Positions 41,963 through 51,368 of a stretch of DNA of 64,000 bases are shown here, one piece after another. Below the pieces are notes generated by a model. It searched no databases. It saw nothing but the letters and a program-made list of their open reading frames with translations, and had not been told where the DNA came from. The first letter of the stretch is position 1; the number at the start of each line of letters is the position of its first letter. The DNA lies in contig DATMIW010000029.1 of assembly GCA_035554115.1 (NCBI GenBank), forward strand, positions 183,694-247,693, given 5' to 3'. The position numbers were made by a program, and so were the translations under genes. Source of the DNA: CAXTSE01 sp035554115. Lineage in GTDB: Bacteria > Actinomycetota > Actinomycetes > Actinomycetales > Microbacteriaceae.

Positions 41963-43069
41963 CTACGCCGATGGCCCCACGGCCACCTCTTGGTAGGCGG
42001 CGTAAAGAAGCTGTTCATCGGGCCCGCTGAGGGTCGTGGGACGCCCAATGTCATCGAGCACTATGAACCGCAAGAGATCCCCCCGTGCTTTCTTGTCGCG
42101 CTTCATCGTCGCGAGAAGGGTCGGCCAGCGGCCAGCAGGGTAGGTGGTCGGCAGACTCAGGGATTCCAGGATGCGTCGGTGCCGATCCACCGCATCGTCG
42201 CTCAGCGACCGCGTGAGACGCGACAACTCGGCGGCGAAAACCATTCCGATTGAAATCGCGGCACCGTGTCGCCACTGATAACGCTCGGCGTGTTCGATGG
42301 CGTGGCCGAGAGTGTGGCCATAGTTCAGGATCTCGCGAAGGCCCTGCTCGGTGAAGTCCTCCCCCACGACTCGGGCCTTCATCGCGATAGCGAGTTCGAT
42401 CGCCCGCCGGAACTGGGGCGATGCGGGGTCGGTTGCCGCATCCACATCGGCCTCGATGATGTCCAGAATTTCCGGCTCGGCAATGAATCCGGCCTTCACG
42501 ATCTCGGCATACCCCGCGAGAATCTCGTTCTTCGGCAGGGTGTCGAGAGTTTCAAGATCGCAGACTGTCGCGCGCGGCGAATGGAAAGCGCCGACGAGAT
42601 TCTTGCCCTCTGCCGTGTTGATGCCGGTTTTGCCGCCGACCGCCGCATCCACCATTCCCAGCACCGTCGTGGGAATCTGCACAATATCGATTCCGCGCAG
42701 CCAGGTGGCGGCAACAAAGCCAGCAAGATCGGTCGTCGCGCCGCCGCCGAAGCCGATGACCGCGTCTGTCCGGGTGAAATCGGTCTGGCCCATCACCTGC
42801 CAACAGAACGCGGCAACTTCGACCCGCTTGGCCTGCTCGGCATCGGGAACCTCGGCCAAAAACACCTGGTAGTCCCCAGAAAGCTGATCGCGCAGGGCCT
42901 CAGCTCGAGCGCCCAGTGTCGGTGCGTGCACGATCAGCACTTTTGCGACTTTGGTCCCCAAGTACCGAGACACGTCAGCGAGGAGGCCCCGGCCCACGAA
43001 GACGGAATAGGCAGGCGCCTTGGCTGAGCCCACGACGGGGATTTCGGTCACGTTGTCTGCTGTGCCCAT
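41963..43069 (-). CDS. aroB: 3-dehydroquinate synthase
   Basis: Cyclises DAHP using NAD and a metal. 368 aa with the NAD loop GFGGGATTDLAGFVAATW, the KTGINTAEGKNLVG segment, and metal histidines in NYGHTLGHAIEH. GAGGAGG lies just before the ATG inside the end of aroK; the genes overlap by 22 bp. Confidence 0.97.
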   Translation of the reverse strand: MGTADNVTEIPVVGSAKAPAYSVFVGRGLLADVSRYLGTKVAKVLIVHAPTLGARAEALRDQLSGDYQVFLAEVPDAEQAKRVEVAAFCWQVMGQTDFTRTDAVIGFGGGATTDLAGFVAATWLRGIDIVQIPTTVLGMVDAAVGGKTGINTAEGKNLVGAFHSPRATVCDLETLDTLPKNEILAGYAEIVKAGFIAEPEILDIIEADVDAATDPASPQFRRAIELAIAMKARVVGEDFTEQGLREILNYGHTLGHAIEHAERYQWRHGAAISIGMVFAAELSRLTRSLSDDAVDRHRRILESLSLPTTYPAGRWPTLLATMKRDKKARGDLLRFIVLDDIGRPTTLSGPDEQLLYAAYQEVAVGPSA

Positions 43070-43539
43070 CGGGCGACCTCCTCGGCCAAATCGGCGTCCG
43101 AACCGACAGACGTGTCAAATGTGGCGTCGGCCAGACTCTCGTACAGGGGCCACCGCGTGTCGTTGAGTGCGACCCACTCGGCTATGCCGTTGGCCACGAG
43201 GGGCCTCTTGTCACCGAGCCGAGCCTCGACAGCTTCGGGTGAGACGGTCAGGAGTACCACCCGCTCGTGGGCAAGATCGGATCGAGTTGCAGCATCCAGC
43301 ACTGCCCCACCGCCCAGAGACAGCACGCCCTCGCCCTGAAGCCCCCGGATGACGGCGGCCCGCTCCAGTTCCCGGAATCGCCCTTCGCCGAATTCGGCAA
43401 AAATGCCCGCTATCGGGCCGTACTCGGCAACCACCATTTTGTCGGTGTCCGCAAAAGGCACACCGAGAATCTTCGCCACCCGTTTGCCGAGACGACTCTT
43501 TCCCGCACCGGAGGGCCCGATGAAGACCAGATCGGGCAC
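43048..43539 (-). CDS. aroK: shikimate kinase
   Basis: Phosphorylates shikimate. The 163-aa P-loop kinase has FIGPSGAGKSRLGKRV, the FADTDKMV substrate segment, and LSLGGGAVL. GTG start 2 bp after the aroC stop. Confidence 0.95.
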   Translation of the reverse strand: MPDLVFIGPSGAGKSRLGKRVAKILGVPFADTDKMVVAEYGPIAGIFAEFGEGRFRELERAAVIRGLQGEGVLSLGGGAVLDAATRSDLAHERVVLLTVSPEAVEARLGDKRPLVANGIAEWVALNDTRWPLYESLADATFDTSVGSDADLAEEVARWAQQTT

Positions 43540-43541
43540 GG

Positions 43542-44756
43542 CTACTCCGCGGCCTCGGCGCGGGACGCCGATGCTGTGCGCTGAGATTCGGGAATGGCGG
43601 CCAGGTACCCGGTGAGGTTGCGGCGAGTCTCGGTGACGGAGTCGCCTCCGAACTTCTCGAGCACGGCATCGGCCAACACGAGCGCCACCATTGCCTCGGC
43701 GACGACTCCCGCCGCGGGGACCGCACAGACATCTGAGCGTTGATGATGGGCTTCGGCTGTTGTGCCGGTTGCTGTGTCGATTGTGCGGAGTGCGTGGGGA
43801 ACCGTTGAGATCGGTTTCATCGCAGCACTTACTCGGAGCACGGTGCCTGTTGTCATACCGCCCTCGGTGCCGCCGGCGCGATCCGTGAGACGCGTTATTC
43901 CGTCGGAACCGGCAACGAGCTCATCATGGGCTTCTGAACCGCGACGTGCGGCCGTTCGGAATCCGTCACCGACCTCGACACCTTTGACCGCCTGAATGCC
44001 CATAAGGGCAGCAGCGAGCCTCGCATCCAGCCTCTTGTCCCAGTGGGTGTAGCTGCCGAGGCCCGGCGGCAGCCCATAGGCAAGGACCTCGACGACGCCG
44101 CCCAGCGTGTCCCCATCGTCATGTGCGCGATCTACTTCAGCGACCATTGCGCGCGACGTCTCAGGGTCGAAACACCGCAGAGGATCGGCATCAAGTGCAG
44201 CAAGGTCGCCGGATTCCGGGAGAACAGATCCCTCGGGCACGCGGACCGAGCCGATGGATAGCGTGTGTGCGATCAGCGAAACGCCCAGCTCTCCGAGGAA
44301 CGCGCGCGCCACGGCACCCAGGGCTACTCGAGCGGCAGTCTCGCGCGCACTCGCGCGCTCCAGCACATTGCGTGCTTCGTCGAAGCCGTACTTCTGCATC
44401 CCAACAAGGTCGGCATGACCTGGACGGGGGCGAGTGAGAGGCGCGCCTCGGCCGGCAGGAAGGGTCGAGGGATCAACAGGCGCCGCGCTCATGACGTCCA
44501 CCCAGCGAGGCCATTCCGTATTGCCTATCCGCAAGGCAACAGGTCCCCCGGTCGTCTCGCCGAAACGAATTCCGCCCGAGATATGAAGGGCGTCTTCTTC
44601 GAAAGCCTGTCGAGCACCGCGCCCGTACCCGAGCTTGCGCCGGGCCAAATCGGCCTGAATCTTCGCAGCAGACACGGGAACGCCCGCGGGCATCCCTTCG
44701 AGGATCGCCACCAATTCGGGACCGTGCGACTCACCGGCCGTCAACCAACGCAGCAT
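43542..44756 (-). CDS. aroC: chorismate synthase
   Basis: Makes chorismate from EPSP with reduced FMN. 404 aa with LRWLTAGESHGPELVAILEG, KYGFDEARNVLERASARET and HYTR-like FMN contacts. ATG start. Supplies chorismate to trpE, which lies elsewhere in this window. Confidence 0.98.
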   Translation of the reverse strand: MLRWLTAGESHGPELVAILEGMPAGVPVSAAKIQADLARRKLGYGRGARQAFEEDALHISGGIRFGETTGGPVALRIGNTEWPRWVDVMSAAPVDPSTLPAGRGAPLTRPRPGHADLVGMQKYGFDEARNVLERASARETAARVALGAVARAFLGELGVSLIAHTLSIGSVRVPEGSVLPESGDLAALDADPLRCFDPETSRAMVAEVDRAHDDGDTLGGVVEVLAYGLPPGLGSYTHWDKRLDARLAAALMGIQAVKGVEVGDGFRTAARRGSEAHDELVAGSDGITRLTDRAGGTEGGMTTGTVLRVSAAMKPISTVPHALRTIDTATGTTAEAHHQRSDVCAVPAAGVVAEAMVALVLADAVLEKFGGDSVTETRRNLTGYLAAIPESQRTASASRAEAAE

Positions 44757-44768
44757 GACACAATCCTC

Positions 44769-45623
44769 TCAGTTCACGAGGCCGACGGCCGACCGCATAG
44801 CGGCTGCGACCTCGGCCTCGCGGGGCAGCTGGCCGTCTTCTCGCCCTGTCACAAAGATTCGCACCTGAGCTATGGCTTGGTAGAGCAGCATGCTCAGGCC
44901 CTGGATGACAGTGCCGTGCGCCTCGTGCCATGACCGCGCAAGCGCCGACGGCCAGGGGGCGTAAGCGACATCGAACAGCACGGATTCGCGTCGGACAGCC
45001 AGTGCGAATTCGGGAAGTGCATCAGCCGCTCCGCCCGGCAGAGTTGAGACAACGGCACTCGGTGCCTGGCCGACGGCGACCGCGACGCCGAGCGCGCGGG
45101 CTTCCAGTTCTAGTCCGACCGCATCCGCAACTGCTCGCAACGATGCCACCTTCTCGGGATCACGCGCCGATACGACCGCCCGGGTCGCGCCGAGCTGAGA
45201 GACAGCAGCAAGCATGGATGCCGCGGTTGCGCCCGCTCCGAGAATGTGGACGTCACGGAGAGTCTCGACACCAGCTTCGCGAAACGCTGCGACGATCCCG
45301 CCGACATCGGTGTTGAAGCCATGGACGCCGTCGACCAAAAGGACCGTGTTCGCTCCGCCGACAACATCCACAAGAGACGAGCGTGTGTCGAGCAGAGGCA
45401 GAACCTCGCGCTTCAGCGGCATCGTGAGTGACAGCCCCTGCCACGATTCGTCGAGACCGCCGAGGAAGCTAGACAGTTCGCGGTCACGGACTTCCCGTGG
45501 CTCGTAGCTCCAGGGCAGGCCCAATACCGCGTAGGCCGCTCTGTGGAGGACCGGCGATTGGGAATGCGAGATGGGCGACCCGAGAACCGCGAGCTGGCGA
45601 CGACCGTCGGATGCTTCTGTCAC
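44769..45623 (-). CDS. aroE: shikimate dehydrogenase
   Basis: NADPH-dependent reduction of 3-dehydroshikimate. 284 aa from the GTG at 45621-45623, which overlaps the mltG stop (GTGA); a longer in-frame extension is not family-like. Motifs are LGSPISHSQSPVLH, the catalytic Lys in LTMPLKREV, GFNTDVGG, and the NADP loop LGAGATAASML. Confidence 0.94.
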   Translation of the reverse strand: MTEASDGRRQLAVLGSPISHSQSPVLHRAAYAVLGLPWSYEPREVRDRELSSFLGGLDESWQGLSLTMPLKREVLPLLDTRSSLVDVVGGANTVLLVDGVHGFNTDVGGIVAAFREAGVETLRDVHILGAGATAASMLAAVSQLGATRAVVSARDPEKVASLRAVADAVGLELEARALGVAVAVGQAPSAVVSTLPGGAADALPEFALAVRRESVLFDVAYAPWPSALARSWHEAHGTVIQGLSMLLYQAIAQVRIFVTGREDGQLPREAEVAAAMRSAVGLVN

Positions 45624-47023
45624 GTGCAGTACGTCTTGTTCTCGGCACTCGCGGCGCACCAATCACGCAATTGCTGGGCAGCCGCCTCGTGTTGTGCGGC
45701 TGTCTCGCTGAACACCGTCTCCCCCGTTTTCAGGTTGATGGGCACGAAATACAACCAGGCGCCCGGAGTGGGATGCAATGCGGAGTCGATCGCATCGTCC
45801 CCCGGAAGCCCGATGGGCCCGACAGGCAGCCCGTCGTTCGCGTAGGTGTTGTAGAGATTGCTCGCGTCGGCGCGCTCTGCCTTGGTCGTCCACACGGTGT
45901 GCGTATTACCGGTGCCGTACGCGACGGTGGCGTCCGACTGCAGCCTCATACCCCGGTCGATCCGGTTCTGAAACACGCGGGCGATCTTGTGCATGTCGGC
46001 AACACTGGGACCGGATTCGCGTTGGACGACTGATGCAAGAGTCAGAACGCGATAGCGATCGGCGGGAGCCACGCCCGCCTTGTCGAGTCGAGCGAAGGTC
46101 TCATTGACCATGCGCTGCAATGCATCATGCGCTGACGTTCCGGGCTCGAAGTCATACCGGGCCGGAAAAAGATAGCCCTCAATACTGTTGGCCGGGTTCG
46201 CGGGAATCCCCAACGACGTGTAGTCGGCAGCTGCGCTCTCAAGATCTGCGACCGGAAGCTCAAGAGCTGCGGCGAGAATGGGCAGGGCGTCGCGAGCCGC
46301 CATTCCTTCGGGAATCGTAACCTCGCTGATGATGCGGTTCTTGGGGTCCGCCAGCGCGGCGACTGCGGACTTGGCGCTCATATGCTTCTGCAAGCGGAAA
46401 TTGCCGGGCTCAAAGCTGATATTCGGATGTCCGACCAGGTAGTCGTAGACCGCGTCGTACGTCATTGTCACGTCGGCGGAGGCCAAGGTCTTCGCCACGT
46501 CCGATCCGATATCACCGGCGCGAATCACGACGGTGACCTCGGTCCCGTTGCCTGTTCCCGTGTAGTCATTGGGCAGCTCCCACCCAAGAACCGAGCGGAT
46601 TTGCTTCTCGTAGTTCACCCAGCCATACGCACCAACACCGCTGGCAATCACCAAGAGAGCCACAATGGATGCCACCCAGGGAATCCACCGGCGTCGCCGC
46701 CGTGGGGGCCTGCCTCGTCCATTGCCAGAACCGTTTCCGCGTGAACGATCACGATTGGCACGCCGGTCTGCCCTGCGCGACGACTCGGCTCGGAGCGTGG
46801 CTCGGCGAGTCGGCGGCGTTTCCGCAGAATGTGACGAACCTCCCACGGGAGACAGCTTGATCGCGGACGTCGCCTGCGCTTCTGCCGCTGCCACGGCGAA
46901 AGGGTCGGACAGCCGGGCCGTCGGAAAATCAGGCGAGACCGGTTCAACAGACGGCCCCGGGTATGAACCCCGTGCCTGAGCTGTGTCTCCGAAGATCTCG
47001 TCCCAGCTGGGTTCGTGGGCCAC
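45620..47023 (-). CDS. mltG: endolytic murein transglycosylase
   Basis: YceG/MltG cuts nascent glycan strands at the membrane. The 467-aa protein has a long, basic, disordered cytoplasmic N-terminus (to about residue 112), one transmembrane helix (about 115-134), a LysM-like section, and the catalytic domain with ASVVQRESG (catalytic Glu), RIDRGMRLQSDATV and YNTYANDGLPVGPI. GTG start 3 bp after ruvX. The Arg-rich N-terminal extension is typical of actinobacterial versions. Confidence 0.94.
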   Translation of the reverse strand: MAHEPSWDEIFGDTAQARGSYPGPSVEPVSPDFPTARLSDPFAVAAAEAQATSAIKLSPVGGSSHSAETPPTRRATLRAESSRRADRRANRDRSRGNGSGNGRGRPPRRRRRWIPWVASIVALLVIASGVGAYGWVNYEKQIRSVLGWELPNDYTGTGNGTEVTVVIRAGDIGSDVAKTLASADVTMTYDAVYDYLVGHPNISFEPGNFRLQKHMSAKSAVAALADPKNRIISEVTIPEGMAARDALPILAAALELPVADLESAAADYTSLGIPANPANSIEGYLFPARYDFEPGTSAHDALQRMVNETFARLDKAGVAPADRYRVLTLASVVQRESGPSVADMHKIARVFQNRIDRGMRLQSDATVAYGTGNTHTVWTTKAERADASNLYNTYANDGLPVGPIGLPGDDAIDSALHPTPGAWLYFVPINLKTGETVFSETAAQHEAAAQQLRDWCAASAENKTYCT

Positions 47024-47026
47024 GGA

Positions 47027-47506
47027 TTACTGTCTTTCGTGCGGGACGACGGCCTCCCCCGGCTGACGACCGGACGAGCGCTCGAAGTCGAGAGCGTTCT
47101 GCAAGATGATAACAGCGGCGACTTGGTCAATCACGGGACGCGAGCCTTTGGCGCGGCGCCCTGACTCGCGAAGCGCCCGTTGCGCCGACACCGTACTGAG
47201 GCGTTCGTCGATGAGCCGTACCGTGACGCCTGTCGCTGCCAGTTCGGAGGCGAACTCCCTCGCATCGCTTGTGGACAAGGTGTCTCCGCCGCTCAATGAG
47301 AGCGGGAGGCCGACTACGACCTCAAGAGGCTCAAGCTCCGCAACAATGGCCAAGAGCTCCTGAATCGTCGAGTCACCACGCACCAGAGTCACAACTGGCG
47401 TCGCGAGAAGACCCTCCCGATCGCTGCGGGCAACCCCCACCCGCGCTTTTCCCACATCGACGCCGAGACGCACTCCCGGTCGCATGTCAGGCACAAGTGG
47501 ACTCAT
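47027..47506 (-). CDS. ruvX: Holliday junction resolvase-like / pre-16S rRNA nuclease YqgF
   Basis: RNase-H-fold protein of the YqgF family, implicated in 16S rRNA 5' maturation. 159 aa with GVDVGKARVGVARSD (first catalytic Asp), VVVGLPLSLSG and LIDERLSTVSA. The ATG overlaps the alaS stop by 4 bp. A second ATG seven codons on is possible. Confidence 0.93.
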   Translation of the reverse strand: MSPLVPDMRPGVRLGVDVGKARVGVARSDREGLLATPVVTLVRGDSTIQELLAIVAELEPLEVVVGLPLSLSGGDTLSTSDAREFASELAATGVTVRLIDERLSTVSAQRALRESGRRAKGSRPVIDQVAAVIILQNALDFERSSGRQPGEAVVPHERQ

Positions 47507-50160
47507 CCACGCAGTGCGTCACGGATTGCCTCGAGAGCTCGCCCGATGGCATCGACATCACTGCCACCGCCCTGCGCCACGTCGTCTTTGCCGCCGCCGC
47601 CACCTCCCAGGATGCTCGCCGCGAGCTTCGCATACGCGCCGGCTTTCGCACCGGCATCACGCGCGGCAGGCGTCGTTGCGACGATGACCGATGGCTTGCC
47701 CGATACCTGCGCCGCAAGGGCAACGACCGCGGCCTCACTGCCCAGACGTTCGCGAACGGATGTCGCAAGCGAGCGCAGCTCGTCACTCGATCCGATTTCG
47801 CCCAGCTCATCAATCACTGCGAGATACGGGCCGATGCGGACGGCCGTATCGACGAGGGCGGGCACGCGGCCCGATAGCTTGCTGGCCTCGAATGCGGCGA
47901 TCTTCTTTTCGGCGGCCTTCAAATCCGCAACGAGTGAGGCGATGCGATCGGGAAGCTGTTCGCGTGGAGTCTTGAGATCGGACGTGAGCTGCGCAACTAT
48001 CGCCCGTTCAGCAGTGAGTTCGCGGAACGCATCGGCGCCAACAAGGGCCTCAACGCGGCGGTTGCTCGACCCTACTGACGACTCGCTGATGAGGTTGACC
48101 AGCCCAACCTCAGCCGACGAACGCACGTGGATGCCGGCGCACAGTTCACGTGACCACGGCCCGCCAATGTCCACCATGCGCACGGTGTCGCCGTACTTTT
48201 CTCCGAATAGCGCCATCGCCCCCGCCGCCTTTGCTTCGGCGATGGGCAGGATGCGCGTGGTCACCTCCAGGTTGTCACGCACAGCGGAGTTGGCGATCTC
48301 TTCGACCTCGCTGCGAGTCTCGGGGCTCAAAGCCTGATTCCACGAGAAGTCGAGCCGCATGTAGCCCGCGCGGTTGAACGACCCGGCCTGGTGCGCACCT
48401 TGGCCCAGAGTCTGGCGCAAAGCCGCGTGGATGAGGTGGGTTGCCGAGTGCGCTTGGCTCGCCGCTCGGCGATACGCAGGGTCCACAACGCTGGTGGCCG
48501 CATCTCCGACACCCACCTCACCTGAACGCACCTGCACGGTATGCGAGATGAGGCCCTTGACCGGGCGCTGGACGTCGAGAACTTCGAGATCGAATCCGGA
48601 TCCAATGATGGAACCCTGATCCGGAGCCTGACCACCGCCTTCGGGATACAGCGACGATTCGGCAAGAATCACCTCAGCAACCTCACCTGCCGAGGCCTTT
48701 TGCGTGGGGTGGCCGCCTACCAGGATGCCCAGAACCCGCGTCTCGGTGTCGAGCGCGTCGTACCCGGTGAACACTGTCTCGCCCAGCGCCCGGAACTCGG
48801 AGTACACCGACAGATCCGCAAGTGCCCCCTTCTTGGCTTTCGCATCGGCTTTTGCGCGCGTGCGCTGTTCGGTCATCAGCGCGTCAAATGCCGCCCGATC
48901 GACGGTCAGTCCTGCCTCTTCGGCGATTTCAACGGTCAGATCGATGGGGAAGCCGAAAGTGTCATGCAGAAGGAATGTCGTGTCACCCGGCAGTGACGTC
49001 TGGCCGGCCTTCTTCGTCTCGACGACTGCGGTGTCGAGAATCGTCGTGCCGCTCGCCAGGGTGCTGAGGAAGGTCTCTTCTTCTCCGAACGCAAGCCTCG
49101 AGGTGCGATCCCAATGCTCTTCAATGTCGGGGTACTGGTCGCGCATAGCGACGCGGGACGCCTCGAAGAGTTCGGGAAAGCTCGATCCGTCGACGCCGAG
49201 CAATCGCATGGCACGCACAACGCGGCGCATCAGGCGACGCAGAATGTAGCCGCGCCCTTCGTTTCCGGGGGTGACGCCATCGGTCATCAGCATGAGGCTC
49301 GACCGCACATGGTCGGCGATCACCCGCATACGCACGTCATCGTCGCGATCGGCGCCGTATGCCCGGCGCGACAAAGCGGAGGCGGCATCCAACACAGGAC
49401 GCACCTGGTCGATCTCATACATGTTGTCGACACCCTGCTTGAGGAAGGCGACACGTTCCATGCCCATGCCGGTGTCAATGTTCTTCTTCGGCAGCTCGCT
49501 CACAATGCGGAAATCGACCTTGGAGTGCACATCCGCAATGAGGTACTGCATGAACACGAGGTTCCAGATCTCGATGTACCGGGTGTCATCAACGGCTGGC
49601 CCGCCCTCAGGCCCGAATTCAGGGCCGCGGTCGAAGTAGATCTCAGAACATGGTCCTGCGGGGCCGGGCTGGCCGGTGTGCCAGTAGTTGTCTGCCCGGC
49701 CGAGACGCTGGATGCGGGCGTCAGGAAGCCCTGCGACCTTTTGCCACAGGGCGATGGCTTCATCGTCGTCCTCGAAAACTGTCACCCAGAGGTCTTTTTC
49801 AGCGAACCCCAGTCCGCCGTCGGTTTCTGAGGTTGTGAGCAGCTCCCAGGCGTAGGCGATGGCCTGCTCTTTGAAATAGTCCCCGAAGCTGAAATTTCCG
49901 TTCATCTGGAAGAAGGTGCCGTGGCGTGTGGTCTTGCCCACTTCTTCGATGTCGAGCGTTCGGATACATTTCTGAACGCTCGTCGCGCGCGGAAATGGCG
50001 CGGGGACAACCCCGGTGAAGTAGGGGATGAACGGAACCATGCCGGCCACGGTGAATAACAGCGCCGGATCTTCGCTGACGAGGGATGATGAGGGGACGAC
50101 GGTGTGCCCGCGGTCACCGAAGAAGGTGAGCCAGCGGCGATGGATGTCTGCGGTCTGCAC
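47503..50160 (-). CDS. alaS: alanyl-tRNA synthetase
   Basis: Charges tRNA-Ala. The 885-aa protein has the class-II core (FFQMNGNFSFGDYFK), the editing domain zinc ligands in HSATHLIHAAL and ELCAGIHV, and the Gly-rich C-terminal oligomerisation region (ILGGGGGGKDDVAQGG). GTG start with AGGAA upstream. Confidence 0.98.
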   Translation of the reverse strand: MQTADIHRRWLTFFGDRGHTVVPSSSLVSEDPALLFTVAGMVPFIPYFTGVVPAPFPRATSVQKCIRTLDIEEVGKTTRHGTFFQMNGNFSFGDYFKEQAIAYAWELLTTSETDGGLGFAEKDLWVTVFEDDDEAIALWQKVAGLPDARIQRLGRADNYWHTGQPGPAGPCSEIYFDRGPEFGPEGGPAVDDTRYIEIWNLVFMQYLIADVHSKVDFRIVSELPKKNIDTGMGMERVAFLKQGVDNMYEIDQVRPVLDAASALSRRAYGADRDDDVRMRVIADHVRSSLMLMTDGVTPGNEGRGYILRRLMRRVVRAMRLLGVDGSSFPELFEASRVAMRDQYPDIEEHWDRTSRLAFGEEETFLSTLASGTTILDTAVVETKKAGQTSLPGDTTFLLHDTFGFPIDLTVEIAEEAGLTVDRAAFDALMTEQRTRAKADAKAKKGALADLSVYSEFRALGETVFTGYDALDTETRVLGILVGGHPTQKASAGEVAEVILAESSLYPEGGGQAPDQGSIIGSGFDLEVLDVQRPVKGLISHTVQVRSGEVGVGDAATSVVDPAYRRAASQAHSATHLIHAALRQTLGQGAHQAGSFNRAGYMRLDFSWNQALSPETRSEVEEIANSAVRDNLEVTTRILPIAEAKAAGAMALFGEKYGDTVRMVDIGGPWSRELCAGIHVRSSAEVGLVNLISESSVGSSNRRVEALVGADAFRELTAERAIVAQLTSDLKTPREQLPDRIASLVADLKAAEKKIAAFEASKLSGRVPALVDTAVRIGPYLAVIDELGEIGSSDELRSLATSVRERLGSEAAVVALAAQVSGKPSVIVATTPAARDAGAKAGAYAKLAASILGGGGGGKDDVAQGGGSDVDAIGRALEAIRDALRG

Positions 50161-50213
50161 GGCTGTTCCTGGTCGATCGAAAAGGGGCGGACGCGGCGGT
50201 GCGCGACCGAAGG

Positions 50214-50411
50214 CTACTTGAGAAAGTCGCCAGCGACGGAGCGGAGTTCGGCCTCGCGAGCCTTGTAGCCGTCGACAACGGCCTCGCCGAATTCGCGAGC
50301 CTTGGCGTCGACATCGTCAAAGAATTGGCGACCCTGGGGGGTCTTCGCCACCTGGTGTGCGACAACGAAACCGGCAATGACTCCCGCGGTCAGAAGCAGT
50401 AGACCCTTCAT
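50214..50411 (-). CDS. small membrane-anchored protein of unknown function
   Basis: A 65-aa protein with one N-terminal transmembrane helix (MKGLLLLTAGVIAGFVVAHQ) followed by an amphipathic charged helix. The layout resembles YtxH-like small proteins, but no family is certain. The ATG at 50409-50411 is preferred to a start ten codons upstream. It lies between rpsD and alaS, 53 bp before the alaS start. No function can be assigned. Confidence 0.7.
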   Translation of the reverse strand: MKGLLLLTAGVIAGFVVAHQVAKTPQGRQFFDDVDAKAREFGEAVVDGYKAREAELRSVAGDFLK

Positions 50412-50510
50412 GGCGTTCTCCCTAAAATGTCTCGGTGCCACGGCTGAGCACGCAACTGTCTCAGCCTATGTGAAAAGGCCAGGCGCTTATCCAGGTCTGG
50501 CCCCACGCGA

Positions 50511-50536
50511 AAGGCCCCGGTCGAAACCGGGGCCTT
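50511..50536 (-). terminator. intrinsic terminator after rpsD
   Basis: A perfect 10-bp stem AAGGCCCCGG/CCGGGGCCTT with a 6-nt loop lies 12 bp past the rpsD stop, followed on the minus strand by a short T run (TTTCGCG). It separates rpsD from the alaS transcript. Confidence 0.85.
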
Positions 50537-50548
50537 CGACGTTGAGAG

Positions 50549-51178
50549 TTAGCGTGCGGCGTAGTACTCGACGACGAGCTGAACTTCAGCTGTCACGGGG
50601 ACCTCGGCGCGCAACGGGCGGCGCACGAGGCGTGCCTGCAACTTGTCGAGCTCGACCTCGAGGTACGGCGGCGTCTTGGGCAGAACATCAACGTGTCCAC
50701 CAGCAGCAGCGACCTGGAACGGCTCCATGCCCTCCGAGCGCTCCTTGACGTGAATGAGCTGGCCCGGCTTGACGCGGAACGAGGGACGGTCGACGAGCTT
50801 GCCGTCAACCAGGATGTGGCGGTGCACGACCATCTGACGCGCCTGAGCCGTGGTGCGAGCGATAGCTGCACGCACGATGAGGGCATCAAGACGCATCTCG
50901 AGGAGCTCGACGAGGTTTTCACCGGTCAAGCCCTTGGCGCGGCGGGCCTCGGCGAAGACGATCTTGAGCTGGGCCTCGCGGATGCCGTACTGGGCGCGAA
51001 GGCGCTGCTTCTCGCGCAGACGAACGGCATAGTCGCTGTCGGTCTTGCGCTTCGTGCGACCGTGCTCGCCCGGAGCGTAGGGACGCTTTTCGAGGTATTT
51101 GGCTGCCTTCGGCGTGAGCGGGATACCCAGGGCGCGAGACAGGCGGGTCTTACTGCGTGAACGTGACGTTGTCGACAC
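50549..51178 (-). CDS. rpsD: 30S ribosomal protein S4
   Basis: Primary 16S rRNA-binding protein. 209 aa from the GTG at 51176-51178, with GGAAGGAAA upstream. Motifs include SRSKTRLSRALGIPLTPKAAK and the S4 RNA-binding domain RLDALIVRAAIARTTAQARQ followed by HILVDGKLVDRPS. It is a single-gene unit bounded by a terminator and an approximately 150-nt leader. Confidence 0.97.
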   Translation of the reverse strand: MSTTSRSRSKTRLSRALGIPLTPKAAKYLEKRPYAPGEHGRTKRKTDSDYAVRLREKQRLRAQYGIREAQLKIVFAEARRAKGLTGENLVELLEMRLDALIVRAAIARTTAQARQMVVHRHILVDGKLVDRPSFRVKPGQLIHVKERSEGMEPFQVAAAGGHVDVLPKTPPYLEVELDKLQARLVRRPLRAEVPVTAEVQLVVEYYAAR

Positions 51179-51337
51179 GAATTTCCTTCCGATGACATGG
51201 CGGCGAATATCGCAACTCATGGACGTACATCCCGCCCGTCCTGCCCGGCCGCACGTCGCGACTGACCGGAGGAATTGAGTGAGTGGGTGTGTCTGCCAAG
51301 TGGCATCGGCATCAGGCCGAAGCAGGCGAACTGACCA

Positions 51338-51368
51338 AGCATAGCAGACGCGATCAGAACGGTGGCAA
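51338..51368 (-). promoter_or_regulatory. candidate rpsD promoter
   Basis: On the minus strand TTGCCA (complement of 51363-51368) and TATGCT (complement of 51338-51343) are spaced by 19 nt. They would start rpsD transcription about 150 nt before its GTG, overlapping the end of the HNH gene. Confidence 0.4.
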
